DNA of 64,000 bases from Carettochelys insculpta (GCF_033958435.1 NC_134167.1:1632001-1696000), one strand, 5' to 3'; positions 43,687 through 56,254 are shown, counted from the stretch's first letter. The notes: generated from the sequence alone by a model not told the origin. Numbers and translations: made by a program.

Positions 43687-44950
43687 TGCTCCCCTCTCCT
43701 CCCTTTCTTTGGGCAACTCTTATTTGTATTTTAGGTGCGCTACTGAAGCCACTAGAGGTCCCCATTGAGATCACTAGGCCATGGTGCCATGCACTGTACA
43801 GACCCATCAGCAGGGTTGTCAATCCTCTGTCTCCCAGAGGCTATTGAAATTCATCCAAGAGATCTTCAACTGCTAAATATCTGGTGGCCCAGTGGGGCTA
43901 AGGCAGGCTTCCTCAGCTGGGCAGGGAGGACGGTGGGATTAGAGCTTGTCCATGTGCTGCCTCTGCCCCATGAACCAATTCTGATCTCTCCTTGGCTGGG
44001 ACCTGCAACCAGTGGGAGCCGCAGAGGTGGTACCTGCAGCTGAGGCAGTGCACGGAGCCCTTGCCTCCCCTGGGGACGACAAAGATGTGCTAGCTGCTTC
44101 CAGGAGCATTGTGAGGGCTGGGCAGGTAGGGATTGACACCCCAAGTAAGCAGCTCCCAGCCAGAGCAAGCACCCCACGTCCCTTCTGAGATCACAAGCCC
44201 CTAGTCCCTAGCCAACAGCTCCTCCTGCATCTGAACTCCCCATCCCACCAGTGAATCTCCTCCTACACCCCAAGTCCCCACCCCAGGCTCAGCCTAGAGT
44301 CTGCTCCCAAAATCCAAACCCTGCAGCTGCAGCCCAGACCCCACACCCTAAACCTGTTGCCCATCCAGGTAAAAGTGAAGCTGCAGGAAAGTGAGCCAAG
44401 GACGAAGGAGGGCTGTAGCGAGCAGAGGCAGGGCCTCTGAGAAGTGAAGGGAGAGGGCGTCAGTGAAGGGGCAGAACAAGGGTGTGTGAGAATTAGAGGG
44501 TAACCCTAGCTTTATGAACCCCCTGTCCAAAATTGTTTACTATACAAGATGACAAAATGGTTAAACAAAGGCACAAAAAACTGAAGTGGCTTGTCCAAAG
44601 TTACAGTGCATATCTGAGTAAAGGAAACATCAGTCTCCTCGACTGGAGGAGGTTGGACCATTAGACCAGGAATAGATCTGCTTGAAACATTTCTTATTTT
44701 AACAGAAAACAGATGAAATTGAGGAAAATTCTAACAAAAGCTGAGGAAGGGGGAAGGTGGGGAGAAAGTGGAGTTTAACAGCTTTTAATTAAAGTCAGGC
44801 AACACAGTCTTACGGCAGGTCTGCTTCTTATTCTACAATCACCATCAATCTCATCTTAAGCTGTGGGGAAATGAGAGTGAATGGAAAGGTGTAGCTGAAA
44901 TGTACTCAAAGAGATCTATGTCCCAGGAGGAATAGGAAGTTGGGACTAAT
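43687..44950. other. No gene recognised; includes a MIR relic
   Basis: A GC-rich stretch to about 44,470 carries overlapping frames of 77-103 codons without domains. 'AACTGAAGTGGCTTGTCCAA' with 'AGTTACAGTGCATATCTGAG' at 44,570-44,650 is an antisense MIR relic. Confidence 0.45.
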
Positions 44951-45409
44951 GAACTGTAGCCAGACAAAGTCTCCCCCTTACAAGCCAGCTTGCTCGCTGC
45001 CCCCCCCCCCCCCCACTGAGAAGCACACAGGGCACGGAAATGGCTGCTGACAGCACAGTCTTTGATGCCCTCATTGAGGCCCAGATGTGCTAGCTTATCG
45101 TGACCCTGAGAAACAGAAAGTACAGATAGAAGGCTAACAGGCCAAACTGTCAACAAGAGAGGGGGGGACCCTCAGGAAATCACCCCAGCTGGCATTGATG
45201 GATATGATGCACACAGACACAACCGCCCCAGAAGGGGAAGTCCCCCGCCCACACAAAAAGAATGTCCTGTACTCTCAAATTGCTTATCTCCTGTCTTACA
45301 AGTGCAAATTAAGTAAGAATTGCCCTTGTAACAAACTGGCATCACAAAAGACAGACCAGTATGATCTGGCACCATAGATAAGAAAGAGAATACGTAACCC
45401 AAAAAGGGG

Positions 45410-45416
45410 TATAAAA
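45410..45416 (+). promoter_or_regulatory. TATA box of solo LTR copy 2
   Basis: TATAAAA in the same context as in copy 1 (17981). The conserved spacing to the AATAAA signal supports U3-R-U5 order on the plus strand. Confidence 0.65.
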
Positions 45417-45807
45417 GATGGGTCCAGCAGAACTGTAACTTTGAGTGCATTCTACCAACTACCTGCTGGTCGGGTCCGGTGATTGCCTCCCAAGGTCCAC
45501 AACTGGGGACGCCCAACCTCATATTCGTCTTTCCGCGGAATTGAGTGACCGATCCGGCTTGGCTACGCTGGTATCGAGAGATGCAGAGAGGGTAAGATAT
45601 ACCCATGCAAGGTCTCCTTTCTTTTTGTGCACAGTTAAAGAATTAGAGCTCTGTAACTAGATGTCGTTGTATCAAGATATCATTGTGTTAGATGGTAACA
45701 GATATCTTTGTATTGGATTGTAACGTAACCTGTTAACACCTGTACTTTGCTAGCATATAAGAAGTAGACAATAGCCTTTTGTAACCACATGCTTATAACT
45801 GTAGCTT

Positions 45808-45813
45808 AATAAA
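45808..45813 (+). terminator. Polyadenylation signal of solo LTR copy 2
   Basis: AATAAA after 'ATAACTGTAGCTT', matching copy 1 at 18375. Confidence 0.6.
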
Positions 45814-46032
45814 GTTGTAACTAGTTAAGATCCAAGCCTGACTGCTGTTAACCCTTTCGTCACTGCAACACAGCTGGCACAACAAAAAGAACTTTAACCG
45901 TTTAGTTACTACAGCCTGGCCATAGGTGAGAGTGCTAGCAGCTCCCTGCTCTAACAGTAAAAAAAAACTGGGTTGTCTAGGACCCAGGGGAGTACCTCAC
46001 CACACATTACCCAGCCACCGGCTAACATGAAC

Positions 46033-47950
46033 CTTCATGAGGAATCCATCAAAGAGGAGAGCAATAAAGATAGAATAGCACCCAAAGAGCCCAGAAAAAA
46101 AATGAAATAAAGAACCTGTCAAGAACATTATCAAAAACTGTGAAATATATAATCTCAGTAAAAGGGAGACACGGCAGCATCACTCTAACAGTTTTTATTA
46201 GTACCGCTAGGAAACGCAAGAAATTCCACCTTAGTAGCCGAAGTTATCTTTTCACTGACCTTGATAACTCATATTTAAGCTATTAGCAAATTCTGCTACA
46301 AAGTCTCCATGAGTGAAGGAGACCTTCTGTAAGAAAGTTTGGGCACCCAGGTGTTTATGTAAATGTTGGGGGAAGAGCCACTTTCCTGCAAAGCAATGGA
46401 AACAGAAAATGTCAAAACAAGAGGAGGCTGGGGAGATGAGACATATGAGTGACAGAAAAGCATAGGACTAATGCTGAAATTCACATTTTCATCCTTTCAC
46501 TACTCGTCACCTCCTTCTAGGTCAGCTCAGATTTCTCCATCCTCAGCCAACACCTTCACATGGCGAATGAAGAGGGGAATGAAAGGAAGAATAAACTCTG
46601 GTTGCTTGGTGAGCCAATGCTACTGACTGCAGTAAGATGACATTTTTTCAGACAACCAATGAAAACAGCCTCATTGCTTTTATGAGCTTTGGGTCATGCC
46701 TGAAACAATCTCTACTTGAAGACCGTTACTGAATTCTAGCTGATTTCCTTGGGAGAGCAAGCTAGGCACAAGGCATGCCTCTTAATGCAGTAAAAACATT
46801 CAGTGCATGCACACCTACAAGAGAGATATAAGGAAGAGGGTACTTTTTGCAGAAATGGCCTAGATTGCATGAAGTGAGTAGGAGGTGCTGTGTAAGGTGC
46901 ACCATTGTAACAATACCCCCTTATGGCATGGTGCCTCAGAAAGGTTTCTCAATGGCAGCATGCCTGGGTGGCAGGAGAGAAGAGGCAGTCAATTTCTGTT
47001 GCATTTGACCTGGGTCACTTACCTTACCCCACACACCTGAGTGGCAAATAGGGGGGTTGAGTTAATGCGCTTTTTCACTTCACACCCCTTACTCACTGGG
47101 CGGAACCCTGGCAAGGCTCAAATATTGGGAAAGGTCTAATTTGGCCAAGTAAGCTGGCCATACCCTAACAATCGGTCGTAAAATGGAAGGTCAATCTTGA
47201 CTTCTCTTGAATATCAGTGACATTCATCTTGAAAATCTCTCCACCTTTATTTTTTTTCAATTATGGCATCCTTAGGTCTCTAAGGAGGAGAAGGTCTGGT
47301 TTAAAAAAATCCAAGTAACCTCTGGGACAACAAATGTAAAGTGGAATCAACAAGGCATCATTTAAGGTGCAGTCTATTAAACCTTATTTTCTTTCCTTAT
47401 AGCATACCTTACTATACAACACAAGGATCCCATACTCAAAGGTGGGTGCATCTGTTTAGATGCCAACACCTGTCAATTAAGCAAGAGATTACAGTCATCT
47501 GCTAGTTGCAGCTGACTCATAACTTCTAATTGGCCAATAGTTATTGATGTTAACGTATAGGTTCTAGCATACTGTTTAATCAGTGACTACAACATAAATG
47601 ACCTCAGAAGCAAAAAAGTTCAGGATGTCCATTGACACTTCTTGTTCACAGAGTAGAAAGGCTGTCTAAGGTTACATGCAGCAGTGTAGTTAAAGGGATA
47701 CAAGTCAAAACATATGGTTTCTGAGGCTTGGCTACTGGTGTCATTTGTGACATTGGCAAATCATTTCCACTGTATTTTTCTAGCTCCCGTACTACCCTTG
47801 TTTATTATTTGTCTCACCGTACGGCTTAGGAACTATAGTCATGGACAAAGTCTCTGTTACACTAGGTGCTGTGCAATCATCCTTGTCCAAGAGTTTACAA
47901 TCTTGTTACAGTTACACGAGCAAGTTTTTCTGACAAAATCCCGGTACACA
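46033..47950. other. No gene recognised
   Basis: Unique-looking DNA with no repeat shared in the window. A patch at 46,900-47,160 is somewhat GC-richer, without assignable features. Confidence 0.5.
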
Positions 47951-47953
47951 TGC

Positions 47954-48652
47954 TGTGACAGACCCACACCCCTTGGCTGAAGTAGTGTGGTAGAAGGTAA
48001 ATATACCAGTCACTGGATGAATATTCTCCTACTGCCTGAGTGACCAGGGCAGGAGCTGCTCCAGAGCAATCAGGAATGCACTAGAACCAATAAAATCAGG
48101 CAGACGCCTGGAGTTAATAAAGAACTTGCTAGATGCCATTAAGAGACAGGCACGCCTGCAGCCCATTCGGAACCCACTGGGACGAGTTTAAAAGTCTCCT
48201 TTTCACCCCTGGGGGAGGGGGTGTAGGAGCTCTCTGTGGAAAAGTGAGGAGGATGAGCCTGCTCAGATACCAGGAGGAAGGTGTTTGGGAGGGGCCGTTT
48301 GGGGAAGTGGCCCAGGCAAAGGCTATAGTTCTGGCAGCAGAGGAAAACCTACCCGTTGCCACTGCTCTTCAGGTTCCTGCGCTAGAACCCAGAGTACAGA
48401 GTGGGCCCAGTTTCCCTCACAGCCCCTTCCTCCACTACATTGACACTCCCTGAATGGGAAGACTGGGCCTAAGGAAGAGGGTTCTCACACCAAACCCACT
48501 GACTGGCCTATGATGTAGGTGGCTCTGGCAGCTGTGCCCTTGCCCCCAGAAATGCAGAGAGGTTAGGTTGAGGGTCACAGTGAGCCTCTGAGGCCAGCCT
48601 TAAGCACCGAGGAGTGCAGAACCCATCAAGGCAAAGCCAGAGCACTGCCACA
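47954..48652 (+). mobile_element. Possible solo LTR of a second family
   Basis: The left end TGTGACAGACCCACACC and right end GCACTGCCACA give TGTG/CACA-like termini. Inside, 'CCAGTCACTGGATGAATATT', 'GAGTGACCAGGGCAGGAGC', a TTTAAAA TATA-like site near 48188 and 'GATACCAGGAGGAAGGTG' have the look of an LTR. I could not find a convincing target duplication, so the borders and class are uncertain. The 106-codon frame across it is not convincing. Confidence 0.45.
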
Positions 48653-48659
48653 AGACATA

Positions 48660-49240
48660 CTATTAGCAATAAAAGTGTCCAATGTTAATATGCTCTTAGC
48701 ATAGGAAGTAATCAAATGGCCACGTTACAATCATTGTTAATTTCAGCCCCACACTTCTGATTCCTTTGAGCTTAAATAGAAACAGTCATGGGCAGAAAAC
48801 AATCAAGTCAAGTGCAAACCAATCAACGAGGCTGATGAACAGCTGAATTCCACATACTCCCTGCCTTGTTTACCTACTACACAGCTAAAGCTTCTCTTCC
48901 AGATGAAAATCAAACGGTGGGACGTTCCACCTGGGAAATGAATTTTAACTGTATATGCACTGGGACACTTTGCTTACAATTACACAGTGAGGCATTTGTC
49001 AATGTTACTGCTATTGATGCCAGTTAGTGGCTTAGTTTGTTTACAAGAGTCATTACGTACCATAAATTAATATGCCAGTCTCACCTATTTAAATCAGCAT
49101 CTATTTAATATTAAAGTGTGAGATGCACTAAAGAAAGAACTGAAGCACTGCAAAGGCATGCCAGAGATGCAGGATCTTCAGACATTGAGGTGAACGGTAA
49201 CAGCAGTTTAGCCAATCATGCAGAAACGTGGATGATCATC
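48660..49240. other. No gene recognised
   Basis: AT-rich unique DNA. Confidence 0.5.
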
Positions 49241-49245
49241 TAACA

Positions 49246-49654
49246 CAGTGATGGGGAACCTGGGGTGAAAGGGCCACATGCAGCCCAGAAGGGATTTATG
49301 TGTGGTCCATGAGACATTTTGTTTACTACTGCATACGCTCAGGGTTGCCATATTCTGCTAGTTTCCATCTGCATTTTGTTTCCTACCATGAAGTGACACG
49401 CACAAAAAGCAAGTGCGCAGGAAGCAAGATGAATGCTGGTTGCACGCAACACTTACTGTGAAAGCTGGGCACCCTCTGCACCCAATCAAAAAGCTGCCAT
49501 GGTTCAGTGGGCCTACCCTACAAATGTTACATATGCAAGCACAGTTGGCAGAACTGTCCCAGGGACTGTCTTGGTTACAACAATCTTGCAGTTTATTGAG
49601 GGGAAGGAGGGTCTCTCACATAGCCCATTCACTAGTCTCGGTTGCCCATCTCTG
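49246..49654. mobile_element. hAT-like non-autonomous element
   Basis: Left terminus CAGTGATGGGGAACC; right terminus reads CAGAGATGGGCAACC on the other strand. The flanking octamers ATCTAACA and CTCTAAAG agree at 5 of 8, fitting the TCTA-centred hAT duplication. The interior includes 'AAAGGGCCACATGCAGCCC'. The overlapping frames of 75 and 92 codons are accidental. Confidence 0.8.
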
Positions 49655-49930
49655 CTCTAAAGTTCCTCCCCTGTTTGGAAAAGTCCTATAGAAAACGGTC
49701 AAGTTTTATGAACCTTCCTGAAGAAAACTCAAAAGACCCCGCCCCTTCTTGCAGGGCTGGAGTTTAAGTACACAAGTATTTCCAATAACTTCAGTGAGAT
49801 CTTTTGCAGGCCTAATATTAAACACATACATAAGCATTTGCTAACATCTAAAAACTGGGTATGCATATGGGTAATGAGAACAGCCACCACTACTTTAGCT
49901 AGACCATAAGTGTAGTTGTGTTACTGAAAA

Positions 49931-50430
49931 TATCAGAGGTAGCCAAGTTAGTCTGCATCTTCAAAAATAACAAGTAGTCCTGTGGCACCTTATAGATTAA
50001 CAGATATTTTGGAGCATAAGCTTTCGTGGGTAAAGACCCACTTCACCAGATGCACAACTGGGGGGTTCCAGAGGAGTTGCCAACATCAAGAGAAGAGAAA
50101 TCAGGTCAATTCAGGCAGGGAGGATGTGGCCCACATTAGCTAGTGATAATGGGCCACATCTTCCTTGACTGAATTGACCTGATTTCTCCTCTCTTGATGT
50201 TCACAATTCCACATGAACTACTCATAGTGGGCCACATCCTCTGTGACTGAACAGACCTTGTAAACTCTGGCCCTCCTCTTGATGGAGACTCCCTCCTTTT
50301 CATAAGCCCATTTATTTAAACCCTCCTCTGGAACCCCCACCTGATGCGGCTGATGAAGCCGGTCTCTGCCCCAAAAAGCTTATGCTCCAAAATACGTTAG
50401 TCTAAAAGGTGCCCCAGGACTTCTTGTTGT
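49931..50430 (+). mobile_element. ~500-bp PLE-linked non-autonomous element with long inverted repeats
   Basis: Left end TATCAGAGGTAGCCAAG; right end mirrors the internal tail phrase (GTGCCCCAGGACTTCTTG). The left arm 'GTCCTGTGGCACCTTATAG' and 'GGAGCATAAGCTTTCGTGGG' is complementary to the right arm 'AAGCTTATGCTCCAAAATAC' and 'TCTAAAAGGTGCCCC'. A second, inner inverted repeat pairs 'AAATCAGGTCAATTCAGG' (50,098 on) with 'TGAATTGACCTGATTTCTCC' (50,169 on). Imperfect flanking direct repeats (GTTACTGAAAA / ATTATCGAAAG) may be a target duplication. It lacks the outer right terminus. No protein is encoded. Confidence 0.68.
50022..50049 (-). ncRNA. Hammerhead-like core motif, left arm of the element at 49931
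   Basis: On the minus strand: CTGGTGA, one A, a 6-bp stem GTGGGT/ACCCAC with a CTTT loop, then GAAA. The first box carries G in place of A (CTGGTGA for CTGATGA), so this copy should be inactive. Confidence 0.33.
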
Positions 50431-50434
50431 ATTA

Positions 50435-52084
50435 TCGAAAGAAACCACAAGGAAGGTTCAGAGCCCTACAGAAAGGAACTAAGAACTGACGCTCATTTAG
50501 GCACAAGGATCCTCTATGTTACTCTCACAGTGTAGCAGGGCCTGTGTGTGAATGAAAATTGGGCCCCTCTTTATGAATAAATTCAACAGATTTTTAGTAG
50601 GAGTTCCGAAAACCCTCTTAGCCTAGTTTCTACCAAGTCTTTTGATTAGGACTATTTCCACACCTGCAACTAACTTATGTTTTGACTTGGATCAAGCCAC
50701 TTAACCAATCTCACATTGCAGGTGAGCAACTCAAGCTGCTGCCAAGGATTTACACCTCTGAATGCAGTTATAAGTGAATCATACAATGTTCCTCAGGAAA
50801 GAATTTTTATGATTTTTTAAGATAGGCTTGAGCATCAAAGCTCAGATCCACAGTCACAATTCCTTAAAATGAGACTATTTGGCTTCTACATTACATTTAT
50901 ACCAAAAGATATTTCAGGCTACACAACAGTTACAATTTTAGTGTGATGCATGGAGATCTTCTGTACAGCTTTCTGGGACTGAGAACAAATCCCTTCTCTC
51001 AAGCCTTAAATTTAGGAAGCAATTAATGGCTCCATAATAGCACAATCCTGTTCCTGCTAACTTCCGAGAGTAGGATCAGGACTGGATTAAGACTGGCATT
51101 ACATGCTCAAGCCAAAGGCCTCATCTCCTGGATTGACGTGAGCAGGTGAGACACTCAGCTGTCATTTTAAAATTACATTTCTAGCCCTCTTAGATGCATC
51201 AAAAAGTTAAAAATTCACAGAGTATAACTGGTGTCTGCTTATTCAGCAGACACCCTAAAACAGCAGCACCCAGGGTCGGAATTGCTCTGCTTCTCTTAAT
51301 CCTCAAACATGTTAAATCAAGAAGGGTAAAGGGTGGCACGTGCGTATTGCATGGAGTTATGGATTATAACTATCATTTTGCACAGGACCTTGAATTGCCT
51401 CATAAGGGAGCCATTAGTGGGACTAGACGCCATATTACTCAATGTGACAGGATAATGTGATCTGAAACCGTACAACTCAAACATTCAGCAACAGCACAGA
51501 AACTGCTTGTAAAGTATGTTACAAAAGCCTCAAGCAAACACCAAAGCATCCCTTGTCGTATAGTCAGCAATCTAAACCCCCTTTAAAGTAAGCGCTCTGT
51601 GGATGGAACCATCTTGTCATTCCGTTTGTACAATGCTTAGCTCGGAGGAGTTCTGGAACTAAGGATGGCATGGTAAAGTATTGCCACCCTTACTCCTGCA
51701 TGGCTGCTGGCAGAACTCTGCCTTCAGAGGTGGGCACCCAAGAACGGTGGCTGCTTGCCAGCCACTCAATTCCAAAAGCAGTGCAGAAGTAAAGGTGACA
51801 GTACCACAATCCCCCAAAATAACCTTCTGAGTCAGGGCCACCAATCTGAGACACTGTTGTCCTCCACAAAATCTACAGGGTGTAGAGTAGAAACACACAA
51901 AAGTCTAGATTTCATGGCAGAGGACCAGATTTCACAGTCCGTGATGCATTTTCCATGCCCAGCGAACTGAGAAACAAAATAGTCATGCAGCTCTACACCA
52001 CTTTCCATCCAGGAGAGGGCTATGTTCCTGGGTCTATAAATCCCACATACAGTTCCTTCATATAACTAGTCATCCAAGGCCAAG
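50435..52084. other. No gene recognised
   Basis: Unique-looking DNA; frames of 71-88 codons show no domain. Confidence 0.5.
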
Positions 52085-52086
52085 TA

Positions 52087-52410
52087 TAGGTTGAACCTCT
52101 GTAATCCAGAAATTTCTCATCCAGCAACATCCACAATTCTGCACAATTTTAGTGAGCCAGACGACCACTTATGGGTGTGGCCAAGTTTCTTGCAGTCCCA
52201 TAAAGTTTGTTTACAGGCAACAGTCCTGGCTCTCAGTGTGCTGTGCTGTTATTTAGCTCTAATTTACCCAAAATATCTTCTAAGAGCCCAGTAGGCAGCA
52301 GAAGTGTTGGTAATGCGGTTAGACAATACTGACCTCCCATGGTCCATCAAATTCTCTCATCTGGCACTGGTCAGGTCCCAAGGGTGGTGGATAAGAGAGG
52401 TTCAACATCT
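52087..52410 (+). mobile_element. Tigger/pogo-like non-autonomous DNA transposon
   Basis: Begins TAGGTTGAACCTCTGTAATC after TA (52085-52086) and ends GAGAGGTTCAACATCT before TA (52411-52412). The interior ('TGGGTGTGGCCAAGTTTC', 'AAAGTTTGTTTACAGGC') aligns with the copies at 15204 and 27225. Confidence 0.85.
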
Positions 52411-52599
52411 TAAAAACACAGAGCTGGAAAATCCCACAAAAAGTCAAGAAGTCAATGAAGCACTGAGACCAGCGCCTAAAAATTGCTTTAAGCACCAAGC
52501 AACCGAGTAACTCTTACTACACACACACTGTAAACATGTAGTACACAACAACATTTGACCCCTCTAGTTTACACGAAACATCAAAACACCATTTATAGC

Positions 52600-52802
52600 C
52601 GTGGTGTGCAACTTGCAGTCCATGGGCCACATGAGGCTCATCTGGTTAAGGTGCTGGCAGGCTGCCAGATAGACTATCTTGCATGGACAGGTATGAGCAC
52701 CTGTGGTTCCTATTAGTTGGGACTCTCAAACTGCAGCCAACGGGAGCCATACCTTCAGACACTATGTAAACAACCTGTCTGGCAGCCTGCCAGTGTCTTA
52801 CG
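52600..52802 (-). mobile_element. Non-autonomous hAT-like element (family D), reversed relative to other copies
   Basis: Starts near GTGGTGTGCAACTTGCAG and contains 'ACTGCAGCCAACGGGAGCC'. It matches the reverse complement of 57690-57985 in order. Eroded termini. Confidence 0.6.
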
Positions 52803-52804
52803 TT

Positions 52805-54050
52805 GCTGAGCTCTAAGTCTTTCGTGGGTGGTAGGCTATCCAGTACTGATTTGTAGTCAGTTTTCAAGACCAAAATCTCACTTCCATTATGAGGCATTTA
52901 TTTTAAAAAAATCTTTGAAATAAGACATTGCTCAACATATATCGAAATTAACACAACAGTTTTATCCTCCAGAGTTTCATCCTAATTTCCATGTCTGCAC
53001 ATCTTCTGGGAAAACAGCTTCATACAATATTAACTGTCTCTAAGCTCAGTCCCAGAGGTTTGACTGGTTAAAAATACAAAAAGTCACATAGAAAACTCTA
53101 CTCTGCCAACCAGGTATGAAGGGAAATAAGTAGTTGCAAATTTCTTTAAAAATGATTTTGACAATATTCACTATTTAAAAATAAAAGCATGCTCCTCTGA
53201 AATTAATCTTTATTCATAATCTCACCCTCCCTTTGGACAATCCTTTATCTATTTCCGTCATCATTAAATAGCACTTGGAGACAATTACGATTCAGAACGC
53301 CCGAGATGTGCATTTCAATTAACAATCCATCATGTCTGGAACACTGAATCAAGAGGGAAACAGAGGTTTCAAACACCTATAAATACCTAAATACCTCTTT
53401 GCTCCTAAGAGAGAAAGAGATTGGAAATGGTAGAGTGCTAACTATGTCCTTGCCAGTACTGGCATGGGGGCCCCACTTCCCTTTCTTCCTTTTTAATCAA
53501 AGTTTGCTAAATGGAAGAACATTCCCATTTTCAGCTTGGACCACAATTCACCCTTGCACAGATGGCCAACTCTTATGCACCAGTTAAGTTCTACTAACAA
53601 TACGGCTTAACTGGATTCTGAGTGGTACATAGACCTCCACATATGGGTTTATTTCACCCATGATTACTGCTAAATTCTGAGAAGTGCAAAGCACTCATTA
53701 TTAGCAGCTCCATTGGGTGATGCAGAAGCAGAGGACCTAAATAATTGTGGTCAGAGCTTCACTTAGTGTCATTTGCCTTGTGTAGTAGCAGTATTACTGT
53801 AATACCTCAAGGTCCACTGAAATCCATGGAGCTAAGCTAATTAACACCAGATCTGGCAGTGAATTTATTTCAAGATATCTTCACCCTGTCTTGGCTGGCA
53901 AACTCATTTTTAATAGGCTTTATTTTAGTACCCACTAAAATTATTTTGAACTGAAATCTATCAAGAATAATTATGAGCATACAAACCCAGTCAGAAGAGT
54001 TTGCGTAGAGCCCAGTTTAAAGTTTTGATCCAAAATGATCTCCTAGGTCT
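52805..54050. other. No gene recognised
   Basis: AT-rich unique DNA. Confidence 0.5.
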
Positions 54051-54054
54051 TAGT

Positions 54055-54250
54055 GACAGACTGTTAGAACACTGGTCTGGGACTCTGGCTATGCCACTGG
54101 CCTGCTGGGTGACTCTGAGCAAGTCCATTTGCTCTGCACCCCAGTTTTCCCATGGTCAGACTGGGATGACGTTGACCTTCTCTGAAGAGTGCTTTGCAAG
54201 CTACAAAAGAAGTGTTGGACAAGAGCTACTGATTGTTAAACTAGTTTTCG
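54055..54250 (+). repeat. MIR/CORE-type SINE relic
   Basis: 'TCTGGCTATGCCACTGGCCT', 'GCTGGGTGACTCTGAGCAAG', 'CCCCAGTTTTCCCATGGTCA' and 'GAGTGCTTTGCAAGCTAC' give the MIR order of hallmarks. The 159-codon frame at 54001-54480 is laid over this SINE and is not a gene. Confidence 0.8.
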
Positions 54251-54254
54251 TGCC

Positions 54255-55905
54255 AGCTGAAGTTCTACATGCTGAGATGTACATCCATTCAACAAAGCAC
54301 TTAGGTATGTTTAAATTTAAATGGAGAAGTCGTTCCATCGACTCTAAGGGGATCATTTTCATGTTTAATGCTATGCATGTGTGCAAAGTGCTTTGCTGGA
54401 TCTGGTCTGTGTTACATGAGTTGCAGGAGCAGAGGGCACAGGACAGAAGAAAGATCCTAAGCTTATGGAGGGGACTGTAATGTGGACATTCCTAGCCCGT
54501 GCCCATCTCTACACTCAGAGGATCTGAGACCTGCCACAATCTAGCTCGAGTAAATTGTAAAGTACCCCTACACTATTATTTTACATGCTGATGTTGTACC
54601 TGAGGGGAAGATTGCTGGGCATTCCTCAACCCCTACACCCTCTACAGCAGCATTGTTAGCACTATCTTCCCCCAGTTTTGATCAGTGATGTTGGTATTCA
54701 ATGGGGTGGCCGTTTCACAGCTCTAGCAAAGTGACAACAAAGGGTGCATGCTAGGAAACTACTTCCCCTTTGCATGTACATAAACTGCCACTGCATCATA
54801 GCTGCAGGGATGTTCGGGAGTAGAAATGTACAACTGCCAATGCCTGACACGGCACCACACTTAGGAACCAGATTGAGTGGCTGGATCAGCCAGGTAACAT
54901 TCAGGAAAGGATGGCTTTGGCTGTTTCAAATGGCATTTGTTTCTCTACATACCTTGTGAGGCTTGACCTCATGCTTTCAAGCTTATGCAGGTTGAGGAGA
55001 AAAGAGGCAAGCCAAAGAAAACCAGCAGGTTAGATGAGAGCAGCAGGGAGATAAAAGATAGTAATATGAATCACTCATTATATTTATTTAAGGGGCGCCT
55101 ACTGAGATGAGGGCCCTTTGTGCGAGGCACTACCCAAACAGAGTAAGTGACCATCCCTGCCCTGCACAACTACAGCCTAAGTAAAGGAGTGAAAGAAAAA
55201 TATTACCATCTCTATGTTACCAATGGGGAATTGCGCAAATTAAGCAATATTGCCCCATGGCACATAAGCAAGACAAAGAGTTGAACACACATACCCTGAG
55301 TGTCAGGGCAGAACTACCCACACAGACAGCCTTCCTCAACTGTCAGCACGCATACATTCCATTTTACATACAGCTGTACCCCCAACACACAGGCACTGGT
55401 GCATGCTTTATGGTGGTGCCAGGTCAGTAGATATGGAAATGTTTGCAGTCCAACTGCACAGAACCACAAACTCATCATCAGCTGGCAGTTAAACCAGCAA
55501 CTGTCTAATACTTTCTTCACATCCTTTCCCAGGATTCTCTGCCTGCACCAATGAATCTTCCTGTCACCTGCGTTTCCTGAAGAATTCTGTATTGCTCTTG
55601 GTTCTGCAGCGAAATGTATGTACCCTGCACTAATATCACCTCTCCCCATTCTTCTCTCACCTTTGCCCCTCCTGTTGATCATGAAAATAGATGGACTATA
55701 TACATCCTATGAGCATATGGGTAGCAATATGACCTTTGGTTAAGGTCAAGAGATTAAGCTGCATGGTACATTGGACACCAGCCTTCAGTTGGATTTGTAA
55801 GGAGCCATCCTGTGCCTGAGAAGGTAACGTGAAGCCTCAGGTGGCTGCCCAGCTAGAAGTCAAAGCTTCCCTGAAACAGTGGTCAGGACCCCAAGATGGG
55901 AAATG
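54255..55905. other. No gene recognised; includes a MIR relic
   Basis: An antisense MIR relic lies at about 55,190-55,300 ('ATTGCGCAAATTAAGCAATA', 'CAAAGAGTTGAACACAC'). The rest looks unique. Confidence 0.5.
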
Positions 55906-55909
55906 ACCT

Positions 55910-56250
55910 CATTTTAATAGGGTTGCCGGGGCTGACATTACACTGGCTGGGGCAGGAGCAGAAGCCCACATCCAACCCTTACCACCCAGGTCTTAGACTT
56001 TCACTTAAGCTCTGGGTGATAGGGCTCAGGTTACAGCCCCTCCTCCCACACACACAAGGGCAATCAAGCCCCTGGGCTTTGACTTTGGCTTCTTGCGTGG
56101 AAATGTGGGGTTTGGGCTGTGGCCTCCCAGCTGGGGTGAGCGTGGAGCTCAGGTAGGCTCAGGCTTCAGTCCCACCTCCTGGGATCACGTAATAATTATT
56201 GTTGTCCAAAAGGGGTTGCAATACAATGAAATTTGAGAACCCCCGCCTGA
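55910..56250 (+). mobile_element. hAT-like (Charlie-type) element, 3' part
   Basis: 'GGTGATAGGGCTCAGGTTAC', 'CAGTCCCACCTCCTGGGATC', 'AAAGGGGTTGCAATACAATG' and the closing 'AAATTTGAGAACCCCCG' are typical of the right end of a non-coding hAT relic. The left end is lost. The 86-codon frame is accidental. Confidence 0.6.
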
Positions 56251-56254
56251 AATA

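Larger units (their letters stand above)
44955..46027 (+). mobile_element. Solo LTR of the same endogenous retrovirus-like family, copy 2
   Basis: 1,073 bp, beginning TGTAGCCAGACAAAG and ending GGCTAACA, flanked by a perfect 5-bp duplication TGAAC (44950-44954 and 46028-46032). It matches copy 1 (17523-18613) throughout, with a TATAAAA at 45410, AATAAA at 45808 and a poly-C run at 45001-45014. Near its 3' end it lacks about 28 bases present in copy 1 (around 18,561-18,590). Same orientation as copy 1, but the different duplications show separate insertions. No internal viral genes are nearby. Confidence 0.88.

Noticed and set aside
17518..46032. The two LTRs as the ends of one 28-kb provirus
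   Set aside because: Each has its own, different perfect 5-bp duplication, and no gag/pol/env sequence lies between them.
54001..54480. 159-codon frame as a gene
   Set aside because: It is laid over a recognisable MIR-type SINE.
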